Source: an uncultured Selenomonadaceae bacterium
Lineage (GTDB): Bacteria; Bacillota; Negativicutes; Selenomonadales; Selenomonadaceae
Length of the DNA: 64,000 nucleotides
Reading direction: 5' to 3'
Assembly (NCBI GenBank): GCA_902778455.1
Contig: CACYXR010000005.1
Coordinates: 1-64,000 of the forward strand
Under the pieces are notes generated by a model that had not been told where the DNA came from, did not search any database, and saw only the letters and a list, made by a program, of their open reading frames with translations. The translations under genes and the position numbers were made by a program. Of the stretch, positions 54,441 to 64,000 are shown in pieces. The stretch's first letter is position 1; each line of letters opens with the position of its first letter.

Positions 54441-54475
54441 AATCTGCCCGCCTTTCGCGGACAGATTTTTTATTT
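54441..54475 (+). terminator. Second leader terminator, before mutA
   Basis: AATCTG (54441-54446) pairs with CAGATT (54462-54467), then CCGC with GCGG inside, followed by TTTTTTATTT. It lies 30 bases before mutA, so full read-through must avoid it. Confidence 0.75.
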
Positions 54476-54504
54476 GGTTTTCTATTTTGCAAAGGAGGGT
54501 TCTG

Positions 54505-56702
54505 ATGGAAGAAGCAAAGAAAGCTCCCGAGGGCGAGCTCGACCTGCAAGCAATCCTTAAGCAGGCGGAGAGCAAGACGGACTTCCCCGAAGTACCGCTG
54601 GACGAGTTTACGCCTCCGACGGATGAGGAATGGAAGGTGGCTTGCGAAGCGCTTTTGAAGGGAGCGCCGTTTGATAAGGTCATGTTCACGAAGACTTACG
54701 AGGGCATCACCTTTGAACCGATGTATACGCGTAAGCACACGGAGGAAATACTGCCGAAGAATTCGTTCCCGGGCATGGGCGACTATCTGCGCGGCGCGAA
54801 TGTCAGCGGTTATGTCAAGAAGCCTTGGGGCGTTGCGCAGTCCTGCGACGAGACGCTGCCGAAGGAGAACAACGAGCTTTTGAAGTTCGAGGTCGCGAAG
54901 GGTTCGACGGTTTATAATATCCGTCTCGACGCGGCGACGCTGCAGAATGTCGACGCGAAGGATGCGGAGAAAGTCGGCGATGACGGCACCAGCATCACGA
55001 CGCTGGACGATATGCATGTGACGTTGGACGGCCTGAAACTCAATGAGTATCCTCTTTATATTTACGGCGGCGCGTCGGCTGTGCCGATGCTCGCGATGGT
55101 TGCGGGCACGATGAAGGCGTCCGGCCAGAAGACGGCGGACCTTAAAGGTTTTATCGGCGCGAACCCGATCGGGCAGCTCGTACGCAAGGGCAAGGGTATC
55201 GCTCCGCTGAAGCAGCTTTATGACGAGATGGCCGAGACGGCGAAGTGGGCGTTGAAGAACGCTCCGGGACTGCGTACGGTCATGGTCCGCGACGATGTGT
55301 TCAGCCGCGGCGGCGCCAACGACGTGCAGGACACGGCCTATATCATTGCGATTGCGGTCGAGTATCTGCGCGCTTTGATGGAGCGCGGCCTGACCATCAA
55401 GGAAGCCGCGAGCCAGATTATGTTCGGCGTCTCGATGGGCGCGAACTTCTTCATGCAGATTGCGAAGCTCCGCGCGGCGCGTCCAATCTGGGCGAACATC
55501 ATCAAGGCGTTCGGCGGCGAGGAAGAGGACGGCGCAATGCATGTGCACGGGCGTCCGGCTCTGTTCTTCAAGACTGTGTTCGATCCGTATGTCAATATGC
55601 TCCGCAATACGACGGAAATCTTCTCCGGCGTCGTCGGCGGCATTGACTCTTATGAGAGTTCCGTCTTCGACGAGCCGATCCGTAAGGGCGACGTGTTCTC
55701 GCGCCGTATCGCGCGCAACATGCAGATCATGCTGCAGGACGAGTTCGGACTGACGCAGCCGATCGATCCGTCCGGCGGGTCCTGGGCTGTCGAGTCCCTG
55801 ACGAAGCAGATCAAGGAAAAGATCTGGGCGGAGTTCCAGAATATCGAGGCCAAGGGCGGCATCGTCAAGGCGCTGCTCGAAGGTTATCCGCAGGCGGAGA
55901 TCGCGAAGACGCTGGAAGCGCGCTTCAAGGCGCTGGAGCTTCGCAAAGACCGCATCGTCGGCAGCAACATGTATCCGAACATGACGGAAGAGCTGCTCGA
56001 TCGCCGAGAGGAGGACCACGCGGCGCTGAAGAAGCAGCGTGTGGCCGACATCGAGGCGTATCTGAAGGATATCGATGATAAGCACAAGGCGGAGACGCTG
56101 GACGCGCTGGCGAAAGCCGGCGAGGGCGCTGTGGTTGACGCAGCGATTGCGGCGGCGCAGGCCGGCGCGACGATTGCAGAAATTCGCAAGGCGCTGAACA
56201 AGGGCGGCGAACCCGAGAGCGTCAAGGTCATCGAGCCGCATCGCTGGAGCGAGCGCTATGAAGACCTCCGCATGGCGACGGAGAAATACAAGAAGGAGCA
56301 CAACGGCGACAACGTCAAGGTGTTCCTCGCGAATATGGGTCCGATCCCGCAGCATAAGGCGCGCGCCGATTTCTCGACGAGTTTCCTGCAGGTCGGCGAG
56401 TTCCAAGTAGAGCTGAACAACGGCTTCAAGACGACTGATGAGGCCGCTGAGGCTGCGAAGGCTTCCGGCGCGGACGTCGCCGTTATCTGCTCGACGGACA
56501 AGACGTATCCGGAGATTGTTCCCGATCTCGCGCCGAAGCTCAAGGAGGCGCTGCCGAACGCGACGATCTACCTCGCGGGCGCGGCTCCGAAAGACCTCGA
56601 GCAGACTTATAAAGATGCGGGCGTTGACGATTTCATTTCGGTCAAGGCGAACTGCTACCAGATCCTGCGGTTCCTGCAGAAGAAGAAAGGGATGATTGAT
56701 TG

Positions 56703-56703
<1 letters not shown>
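54505..56703 (+). CDS. mutA: Methylmalonyl-CoA mutase small subunit
   Basis: The 732-residue non-catalytic beta subunit of adenosylcobalamin-dependent methylmalonyl-CoA mutase, which interconverts succinyl-CoA and methylmalonyl-CoA on the way to propionate. It has the TIM-barrel half ([20 protein letters not shown] region, about 90-110) and a degenerate B12 domain in which the cobalt-ligand motif DxHxxG is replaced ([15 protein letters not shown]). That is normal for the small subunit. AAAGGAGGG precedes ATG 54505. It follows the B12 riboswitch leader and overlaps mutB (TGATG). Confidence 0.95.
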
Positions 56704-58904
<2,201 letters not shown>

Positions 58905-58908
58905 GATT

Positions 58909-60096
58909 ATGCCCGAGTATACGACCTCAAAACCGGAGTGGGCGCCCGAGGAAAACGACGATAAATTCGCGTGCGGCGTAATGAGCGGCATCGAAGGCAT
59001 CACCGATACGACCATCGGCAATGTGAATCCCGCCATCAAAAGCGGGGCATTGAAGCCGAAGCGTCGGAGGGAACCCACGGTTGACGAATACGTGGATGGA
59101 ATCGGGAACGGCGACAGGGTCATGCTCTCGCGGGCGATCACGCTGATCGAGAGCAACAACCCCTCGCATTTCCCGAGAGCCCAGCGCGTTCTCCAAGGAT
59201 TGCTTCCAAAGACGGGAAAGGCACTCCGAATCGGTATCACCGGCGTTCCGGGCGCAGGCAAAAGTACGTTGATCGAAGCGTTCGGGAATATGCTCTGCGA
59301 CATGGGCCACCACGTCGCGGTGCTTGCGGTGGATCCGACCAGCTCCGTCACGCGGGGCTCGATACTCGGCGACAAGACCCGTATGGGAACCCTGTCGAGA
59401 AGGCCGGAGGTATTCATCCGGCCTTCCCCGGCTGGGGGAATGCTCGGCGGCGTCGCGAGAAAGAGCCGCGAGACAATGTTGCTCTGCGAAGCGGCGGGCT
59501 ATGACGTGATTCTTGTAGAGACGGTGGGCGTCGGCCAGTCCGAGACCACGGTGCGCTCGATGGTGGATTTCTTCATGCTCGTGGTGCTGACAGGCGCAGG
59601 CGACGATCTTCAGGGAATCAAGAAAGGCATCATGGAGCTTGCGGACGCCATCGTGGTCAATAAGGCGGACGGCGATAACTATGTCAAGGCCAAGGTCACG
59701 CGCGGCGAATATGAGCGCATGATTGAATTCATCCGTCCGGCCACCGAAGGCTGGCAGACTCACGCCTATCTTGCTTCCGCGCTGAAAAAGACGGGGCTCA
59801 AGGAGCTTTGGGACATCATCCGCGCCTTCGAGAAGGTAACGCATGATTCCGGCGTGTTCCAGCGCCGTCGTGAGGAGCAGCTCCTCGATTGGGTGCACAG
59901 CATGGTCGACGAGCATCTGCACAACTTGTTCTTCGACGATCCCGTGATCCAAGGGCGTATGCCGGAGATCAAGGAAGCCGTCCTGAAAGGCGTCATTTCG
60001 CCGACGCAGGCAGTGGCCGAGTTGATCAATATGTTCGATATTGAGCGGGCGGCCAAGCGCCACGTTGACCTTTTACACCCGGAGACACAGAAATAA
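58909..60096 (+). CDS. meaB: Methylmalonyl-CoA mutase chaperone GTPase MeaB
   Basis: MeaB is a P-loop GTPase that loads and protects the mutase cofactor. The 395-residue protein has Walker A GVPGAGKST (about 108-116), VDPTSSVTRGSILGDKTRM, ETVGVGQSE, and NKADGDN as the base-specificity motif. About 65 residues before the usual family start (PTVDEYVDGIGNGDR) form an extra, partly charged N-terminal extension. It is the last gene of the mut operon and is followed by a terminator. Confidence 0.94.
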   Translation: MPEYTTSKPEWAPEENDDKFACGVMSGIEGITDTTIGNVNPAIKSGALKPKRRREPTVDEYVDGIGNGDRVMLSRAITLIESNNPSHFPRAQRVLQGLLPKTGKALRIGITGVPGAGKSTLIEAFGNMLCDMGHHVAVLAVDPTSSVTRGSILGDKTRMGTLSRRPEVFIRPSPAGGMLGGVARKSRETMLLCEAAGYDVILVETVGVGQSETTVRSMVDFFMLVVLTGAGDDLQGIKKGIMELADAIVVNKADGDNYVKAKVTRGEYERMIEFIRPATEGWQTHAYLASALKKTGLKELWDIIRAFEKVTHDSGVFQRRREEQLLDWVHSMVDEHLHNLFFDDPVIQGRMPEIKEAVLKGVISPTQAVAELINMFDIERAAKRHVDLLHPETQK

Positions 60097-60100
60097 GAAG

Positions 60101-60133
60101 AAAGCGCCGTTTCGCAAAGAGCGGCGCTTTTTT
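60101..60133 (+). terminator. Terminator after meaB
   Basis: A 9-bp stem, AAAGCGCCG (60101-60109) with CGGCGCTTT (60122-60130), followed by further T residues. Confidence 0.88.
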
Positions 60134-60161
60134 CAAAAATAAAGATATGGAGGGGGCTTTC

Positions 60162-60731
60162 ATGTACACAAAAAAAATCTATTTTTCCGGCGGCAGCTTT
60201 TATGAGTTGCAGGAGGTTTTTTCTCGTCTGCCCGGCGTCGTTAAGACATGTGTCGGCTATATTAATTCCGAGACGCCGGAGCCGTCCTATGAGGACGTGG
60301 TTCGGGGCATGACGGGCGCGGCCATGGGGGTCGAGGTTTCCTTCGACCCGAAAAAAGTGGACCTTTCCGCGCTGATGGACGTGCTTTTCACCGTGACCAA
60401 TCCGTATGTCAAGGACAAACAAGGAAAATGTGAAGGGCCGATGTATCGAAGCGGTGTCTATTACACTTCGGCGGAGGATGAGCCTGTTATCGACTATCAC
60501 ATGAATTTCATCCGCAACCGCAAAAAAATTCCCGCCGCGACAAACGCGGCGCTGACCGTCAACGACCCAAACCACGACCCGAACGGCCCGAGGCAGTGCT
60601 ACGCGGAGGCCATGCGGTTGCAAAGTTTCCATCCGGCGGACGATGAGCATCAGGGGTACCTGAAACGTCACCCGGAGCTTTCTACGCATATCGACTTTGC
60701 GTTGCTGAAGGAACTTGGGATTATCAAGTAA
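60162..60731 (+). CDS. MsrA-fold protein lacking the catalytic cysteine
   Basis: A 189-residue homologue of peptide-methionine (S)-S-oxide reductase MsrA. Family landmarks remain: the GY in TCVGYINSE, SYEDVVRGMTG, VEVSFDP, the MYRSGVYY block and the C-terminal HPADDEHQGYL. The active-site motif GCFW reads GSFY (Ser12, Tyr14), the conserved Glu of TGHAE is Met55 (TGAAM), and NDxGTQYRS reads KCEGPMYRS. Four cysteines remain in other places, among them Cys30 and Cys90. It therefore cannot use the normal MsrA chemistry and is either a binding protein or an enzyme with another role. TGGAGGGGG precedes ATG 60162; ATG 60147 overlaps that site. Confidence 0.85.
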   Translation: MYTKKIYFSGGSFYELQEVFSRLPGVVKTCVGYINSETPEPSYEDVVRGMTGAAMGVEVSFDPKKVDLSALMDVLFTVTNPYVKDKQGKCEGPMYRSGVYYTSAEDEPVIDYHMNFIRNRKKIPAATNAALTVNDPNHDPNGPRQCYAEAMRLQSFHPADDEHQGYLKRHPELSTHIDFALLKELGIIK

Positions 60732-60777
60732 ATTATGAACAGATGAAATTCATTTCGTTTTGGTTGGAAAACCATAG

Positions 60778-60804
60778 GCGGCACTTTGCAGTGTCGCTTT
60801 TTTC
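60778..60804 (+). terminator. Terminator after the MsrA-fold gene
   Basis: An 8-bp stem with one G-T pair, GCGGCACT with AGTGTCGC, loop TTGC, then TTTTTT. Confidence 0.8.
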
Positions 60805-60826
60805 TTTTTTTATTTTAGTAAAATTC

Positions 60827-61004
60827 TTACATGTGGAAGAAGCTCGGTAACCAGTCCGACTTATAGGTGTTCTGTCCCTTCTATGGAGAGATGGTCCTGA
60901 AGTAGCTCGAGATCAGGTAGATTTCCGCAGATACGATTATCTTTACGTTAAATTCGTTACGGAAGTAACGTAAAACGCCAATACGTACGCTGTTTGGATA
61001 ATCT
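60827..61004 (-). pseudogene. Decayed coding fragment in an AT-rich spacer
   Basis: On the minus strand the region reads as protein-like sequence in two frames: DYPNSVRIGVLRYFRNEF leading to AEIYLISSY, then after a one-base shift in a run of A residues FRTISP, a stop, and KGQNTYKSDWLPSFFHM before a final stop. I cannot name the family; a remnant of a mobile element or an old gene is possible. The surrounding bases are AT-rich. Two nested inverted repeats, TTACGTTA...TAACGTAA and CGTTAC-GGAA-GTAACG, lie at 60944-60974. Confidence 0.35.
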
Positions 61005-61298
61005 CATATGTATTGACAGGGGGAGATTTACGTTTCCACAAAAAGGGTGGCTTATTTTCGACTTTTCCTGGCATGGGGGGGTGCAATTGTAAATACTGTT
61101 TTCTGTCTTTTTGCAATGGGACTTTTAGCAAAAGCTCTTTTTCTCCACATCTATTGAATTGATTTTTGCAAAATGTCTTGGAATTCGGCTCAAACTGGAA
61201 GTCACTTTTTCAATTCAGTGCTATAAATCTTTTTCGTGTATATTTCTTTCGGTTGAAGAATAGTGTATGATACAGTCATAAGGATGGGAGGGTAAAAG
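61005..61298. other. AT-rich spacer without a supported gene
   Basis: No convincing gene, repeat or RNA is seen. A 62-codon open frame on the minus strand (60943-61131) has no ribosome binding site and no recognisable product. A TATGAT at 61266-61271 could be the -10 box for the small secreted gene that follows. Confidence 0.4.
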
Positions 61299-61748
61299 AT
61301 GTGTCGTTTTGTTTTTCTGTTGCTGCTTCTTTTGTCTATAACATCGACTTCGTTTGCAGAGGAAAACGTATTCGAGGAAAAAGATGGCGTGGCATATTAT
61401 CACGGGGATCCCAATTATCCGGCGTGGTCGATGGGTAACCGCGTCGGGGCGGTCGCTGATTTGTCCAGCGCATATATCGTGGAAGAGAACGAAAAATGGC
61501 GTTTGATTGGTTTCATGTCGTTTCCGATTGTGTTGCATGGAATGGGAGGCATGGATGCGACGATTCCTTTAGAGGATGAATGGCGTGAATGCTGGTTCTG
61601 GCAAAAGATAAAGACGGAGGAATTCTTTTTCAATCGCGATGGGCACGCTGGTAATAAAGTGGAAGGAAAAGCGTTTGAACGTGAACTTAATGCTTATAGG
61701 ATGCTTTTGGATGCAGCAGAAGCAAACATGGCGTTGGTAGGACAATAA
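61299..61748 (+). CDS. Small secreted protein of unknown function
   Basis: A 149-residue protein that I do not recognise. Residues 1-20 (MCRFVFLLLLLLSITSTSFA) form a clear signal peptide with cleavage before EEN. The mature part is acidic, rich in Trp and Met (GFMSFPIVLHGMGGMDATIP, EWRECWFWQKIK) and has one cysteine. GGGAGGGT precedes the ATG. It stands alone in an AT-rich stretch and uses more A/T-ending codons than its neighbours, so it may be an acquired gene. Confidence 0.65.
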   Translation: MCRFVFLLLLLLSITSTSFAEENVFEEKDGVAYYHGDPNYPAWSMGNRVGAVADLSSAYIVEENEKWRLIGFMSFPIVLHGMGGMDATIPLEDEWRECWFWQKIKTEEFFFNRDGHAGNKVEGKAFERELNAYRMLLDAAEANMALVGQ

Positions 61749-61784
61749 AATAGGAAAAATTACCTATACAAATTATTCCTATTT
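61748..61784 (+). terminator. Possible weak terminator after the secreted-protein gene
   Basis: A 9-bp stem, AAATAGGAA (61748-61756) with TTCCTATTT (61776-61784), with a 19-base loop and no T-tract beyond the arm. Confidence 0.35.
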
Positions 61785-61862
61785 CACTTGAGAATCCCAT
61801 GATTATGGTATAAACTATAATTGTAGAATTGTAATGTAAACAGTGGAAAGGGAGTGCATAAT

Positions 61863-62666
61863 ATGGCTATGGGAGGGCTTGGGGCTCTGAATCAAATCAA
61901 TCGCACGAATTCTGCGGTCAATTCGAGCATCCGGAAAATCGCGACGGGTTCGCAGCGTCCTTCCGCGAGTTACGGCGCTTCGTCGTATGCGATTGCGGCA
62001 CGTATGAGTTCGAATGTGGGGACGGCGGCGCAATCCCAGCGCAATGCACAGAATGCGAATGCCATGCTGAATGTGGCGGCGGGCGGCGTCAGTTCGACGG
62101 TGGACGCTCTGACCAATATCAAGAGTCAAATATTGCAGGCGGCGAACGGGACGAATAAGGATTCAGACGTTGCGACAATCCGGGATTCTATTCAACAGTC
62201 GGTTTCGACAATCAACGACAACGCAAATGTCGAATACAATGGCATGAAGCTTCTTGACGGCTCACGCTCGATTACTGTGGCTGGAGACACGGGGTATAAA
62301 ACCGTGAATTTAGGCAATCTGTCGTCCGAAGGATTGGGACTAACGGATGAAAACGGTAAATTGAAGATTGATCTCTCTTCGCCGAAGGGAATCGAAAGTG
62401 CGCTGGAGACGGTGGATAACGCCCTCAATTCGGCTTTGGATTTGTCGACAGACATCGGTGCCGTGCAACAGGGGCTTTCCTTTTCGGAGGCGAACTACAC
62501 GACGATGAGCGAGTCGCTGACAGAGTCGCTTTCGACGGAGGATGATACCGATATCGCGGCGGAAGTCACGAAACTCCGTTCTGCCGAAACGCAGAACCAA
62601 CTCGCGCTTCATGCACAGAAAATGTTCATGCATAACAGCGCACAGGTGCTTTCGTTGCTTCCGTAA
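61863..62666 (+). CDS. Short divergent flagellin
   Basis: A 267-residue flagellin. The N-terminal D0/D1 helices are in LNQINRTNSAVNSSIRKIA and GSQRPSASYGASSYAIAARM, a variant of the usual SSGLRINSAKDDAAGLAIA. The C-terminal helices are in AAEVTKLRSAETQNQLALHA and end NSAQVLSLLP. The variable outer domains are nearly absent. The start MAMGGLGALNQ differs from the common MxINTN. It has no neighbouring flagellar genes and its own terminator. AAAGGGAG precedes ATG 61863; a GTG at 61854 is less likely. It would be exported by the flagellar apparatus as filament or minor filament subunit. Confidence 0.85.
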   Translation: MAMGGLGALNQINRTNSAVNSSIRKIATGSQRPSASYGASSYAIAARMSSNVGTAAQSQRNAQNANAMLNVAAGGVSSTVDALTNIKSQILQAANGTNKDSDVATIRDSIQQSVSTINDNANVEYNGMKLLDGSRSITVAGDTGYKTVNLGNLSSEGLGLTDENGKLKIDLSSPKGIESALETVDNALNSALDLSTDIGAVQQGLSFSEANYTTMSESLTESLSTEDDTDIAAEVTKLRSAETQNQLALHAQKMFMHNSAQVLSLLP

Positions 62667-62686
62667 TATATTATTTCAACAACCCT

Positions 62687-62714
62687 AGGGACTGCTTTTT
62701 GGCAGTCCCTTTTC
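62687..62714 (+). terminator. Terminator after the flagellin gene
   Basis: A 9-bp stem, AGGGACTGC (62687-62695) with GCAGTCCCT (62702-62710), then TTTTC. Confidence 0.88.
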
Positions 62715-62716
62715 TA

Positions 62717-62745
62717 TTGCCGCGATAAGACGCGCATGATATAAT
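62717..62745 (+). promoter_or_regulatory. def-fmt promoter
   Basis: TTGCCG (62717-62722), 17 bases, TATAAT (62740-62745), with TGA just before the -10 box (extended -10). Confidence 0.72.
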
Positions 62746-62812
62746 AAAAAAGATTTGTAATCACGTAGCCGTTCACGCGGTTCCGGCATAGAGACGGAAA
62801 GGAAGTTGTTTG

Positions 62813-63280
62813 ATGGCGTTGTTGGAGATAGAGAAGGCGGGTTCTCCCGTTTTGAAGAAGAACTGCGAGCCGGTGAAAAAAATCAACGGGAAGCTTCGGA
62901 GTTTTTTGGACGATATGGCTGAAACGATGTATAAATTCGACGGCATCGGTCTTGCCGCGCCGCAGGTCGGGCAGGCAATCCGTATGGTGGTTATCGATAT
63001 CGGTGACGGCAAACTGTTAGAGTTGATCAATCCTGAGATTATCGCGAGGGAAGGCACCTGCGTGGATTCGGAAGGCTGCCTGAGCGTACCTGGGATTTTT
63101 GGCGACGTGGAGCGTTCAGAGAAGGTTACAGTCGAATATACGACGCGCTATGGAAAGCGCCGCAAGTTAGAAGCGGATGCGCTATTGGCGCGCTGTGTGC
63201 AGCATGAACTCGATCACTTGAACGGTATTTTGTTTATTGACGTAGCAAAGAGTCTTCGACAGGAGACTGATGAATCATGA
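62813..63280 (+). CDS. def: Peptide deformylase
   Basis: A metal-dependent enzyme that removes the formyl group from new proteins. The 155-residue protein has all three motifs: GIGLAAPQVG (about 45-54), EGCLSVP, and QHELDHLNGILF with the metal histidines. AAAGGAAG precedes ATG 62813. It overlaps fmt by four bases (ATGA), the standard def-fmt pair. Confidence 0.97.
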   Translation: MALLEIEKAGSPVLKKNCEPVKKINGKLRSFLDDMAETMYKFDGIGLAAPQVGQAIRMVVIDIGDGKLLELINPEIIAREGTCVDSEGCLSVPGIFGDVERSEKVTVEYTTRYGKRRKLEADALLARCVQHELDHLNGILFIDVAKSLRQETDES

Positions 63281-64000
63281 AGCGTTTGCGGACGATTTTT
63301 ATGGGCACGCCCGAGTTTGCGGTTCCGTGCCTTGCTAGACTCGCGGAAATCAGCGAAGTTGTCGGCGTCGTGACGCAGCCGGACAAAAAAAGAGGGCGGG
63401 GACAGAAAGTGACGCCGTCGCCGGTGAAGGCATTTGCGGATGCGCACGGTCTTTCTGTTTATCAGCCCCAGCGAATCCGGGAAGAAGAATTTATCGAAAA
63501 ACTTGCACAGCTTGCCTCAGAATTGATTGTCGTCGTGGCTTTCGGCCAGATTTTGCCACAGCGCATTTTGGATATCCCGCCGTTGGGCTGTATCAACGTA
63601 CATGCATCGCTTTTGCCCCGTTACCGGGGAGCGGCGCCGATGCAACGTTGTCTTATGGCAGGCGAGACGATGACCGGCGTGACGACAATGTTCATGGATG
63701 CAGGTCTCGATACGGGGGATATTCTACTCCGGAAGGAAGTTCCGATTGACACAGATATGACGCTGGAGACGCTGCATGACACGCTCAGTGGTATCGGTGC
63801 TGAGCTTCTAGAGAATACAATAACGGCGTTGACAGAAGGAACGCTGACGCGGACAAAGCAGGACGACAGCGTGTCGTGCTATGCGGATATGCTGACAAAA
63901 GAAACAGGAAAAATTGACTGGCATAAATCCGCCGTTGAGTTGCACAATCTCGTCCGTGCGCTGGATTCTTGGCCGGGCGCTTACGCGCAGATTGAAGGCA
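63277..64000 (+). CDS. fmt: Methionyl-tRNA formyltransferase (3' end beyond the window)
   Basis: Fmt adds the formyl group to initiator methionyl-tRNA using 10-formyltetrahydrofolate. The visible 241 codons have IFMGTPEFAVPCL (residues 7-19), the linker loop VVTQPDKKRGRGQKVTPSPV, the catalytic INVHASLLPRYRGAAPMQR and MDAGLDTGDIL, all in place. The C-terminal tRNA-binding domain is just starting where the window ends. It is translationally coupled to def through the ATGA overlap. Confidence 0.96.
   Translation, partial: MKRLRTIFMGTPEFAVPCLARLAEISEVVGVVTQPDKKRGRGQKVTPSPVKAFADAHGLSVYQPQRIREEEFIEKLAQLASELIVVVAFGQILPQRILDIPPLGCINVHASLLPRYRGAAPMQRCLMAGETMTGVTTMFMDAGLDTGDILLRKEVPIDTDMTLETLHDTLSGIGAELLENTITALTEGTLTRTKQDDSVSCYADMLTKETGKIDWHKSAVELHNLVRALDSWPGAYAQIEG

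Noticed and set aside
60162-60731. Selenocysteine at the MsrA active site
   Set aside because: The codon at the catalytic position is AGC (serine), not TGA, so recoding does not explain the missing cysteine.
60943-61131. 62-residue minus-strand protein in the AT-rich spacer
   Set aside because: It has no Shine-Dalgarno site, its composition is odd, and it overlaps a better protein-like signal in another frame that is itself broken.

Overview
The window reads as chromosomal DNA of a diderm Firmicute of the class Negativicutes, most likely a Selenomonas-like rumen or oral fermenter. This is inference from gene content: a two-subunit B12-dependent methylmalonyl-CoA mutase with its GTPase chaperone and a malate dehydrogenase (the succinate-propionate route), an NADH-module-free complex I, a flagellin, secreted LPP20/FlgT-like proteins that suit a cell with an outer membrane, and a HisZ-dependent short HisG. 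Base composition is GC-rich in most genes. It is visibly poorer at 5.56-8.41 kb and around 60.8-61.9 kb. No rRNA, tRNA, CRISPR array or intact insertion sequence was seen.

Layout. 0.3-3.4 kb: an esterase / ATP-grasp / HD-GYP operon of unknown purpose. 3.5-13.1 kb: nucleotide excision repair genes uvrB, uvrA and uvrC, with two tandem TPR-glycosyltransferase paralogues wedged between uvrB and uvrA; a relic of the uvrB 3' end lies before the second paralogue. 13.2-17.1 kb: rubredoxin, malate dehydrogenase, a 94-residue unknown, tadA, an HExxH zinc-ribbon-like protein, maf and radC. 17.2-20.9 kb: alaS and an HlyD-type adaptor. 21.0-31.3 kb: histidine biosynthesis, split into yerC-hisZ-HD protein and, past a reverse-strand D-2-hydroxyacid dehydrogenase, hisGDCBHAFIE plus a nitroreductase. 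The hisG promoter carries a perfect 14-bp palindrome where transcription would start.

31.4-33.4 kb (minus): two secreted LPP20/FlgT-like proteins. 33.7-43.5 kb: nuoABCDHIJKLMN, an 11-subunit complex I without nuoE, nuoF and nuoG, behind a promoter and a structured leader. 43.6-44.6 kb (minus): class II fructose-bisphosphate aldolase. 44.9-53.9 kb: RodZ-like protein, YgiQ-type radical SAM protein, NrdR, TIGR03960-type radical SAM protein, PgeF/YlmD, YggS and two adjacent DUF445 membrane proteins. 54.1-60.1 kb: a cobalamin riboswitch leader followed by mutA-mutB-meaB. 60.2-62.7 kb: an MsrA-fold protein without the catalytic cysteine, an AT-rich spacer with decayed coding traces, a small secreted orphan and a short divergent flagellin. 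62.8-64.0 kb: def and the start of fmt, which runs off the end.

The strongest leads are the B12 riboswitch in front of a B12-dependent mutase operon, the active-site-less MsrA homologue beside it, the glycosyltransferase duplication with a uvrB fossil, and the secreted FlgT/LPP20-like pair. Starts were chosen by Shine-Dalgarno spacing and stop/start overlaps, and all motif and alignment statements come from reading by eye.
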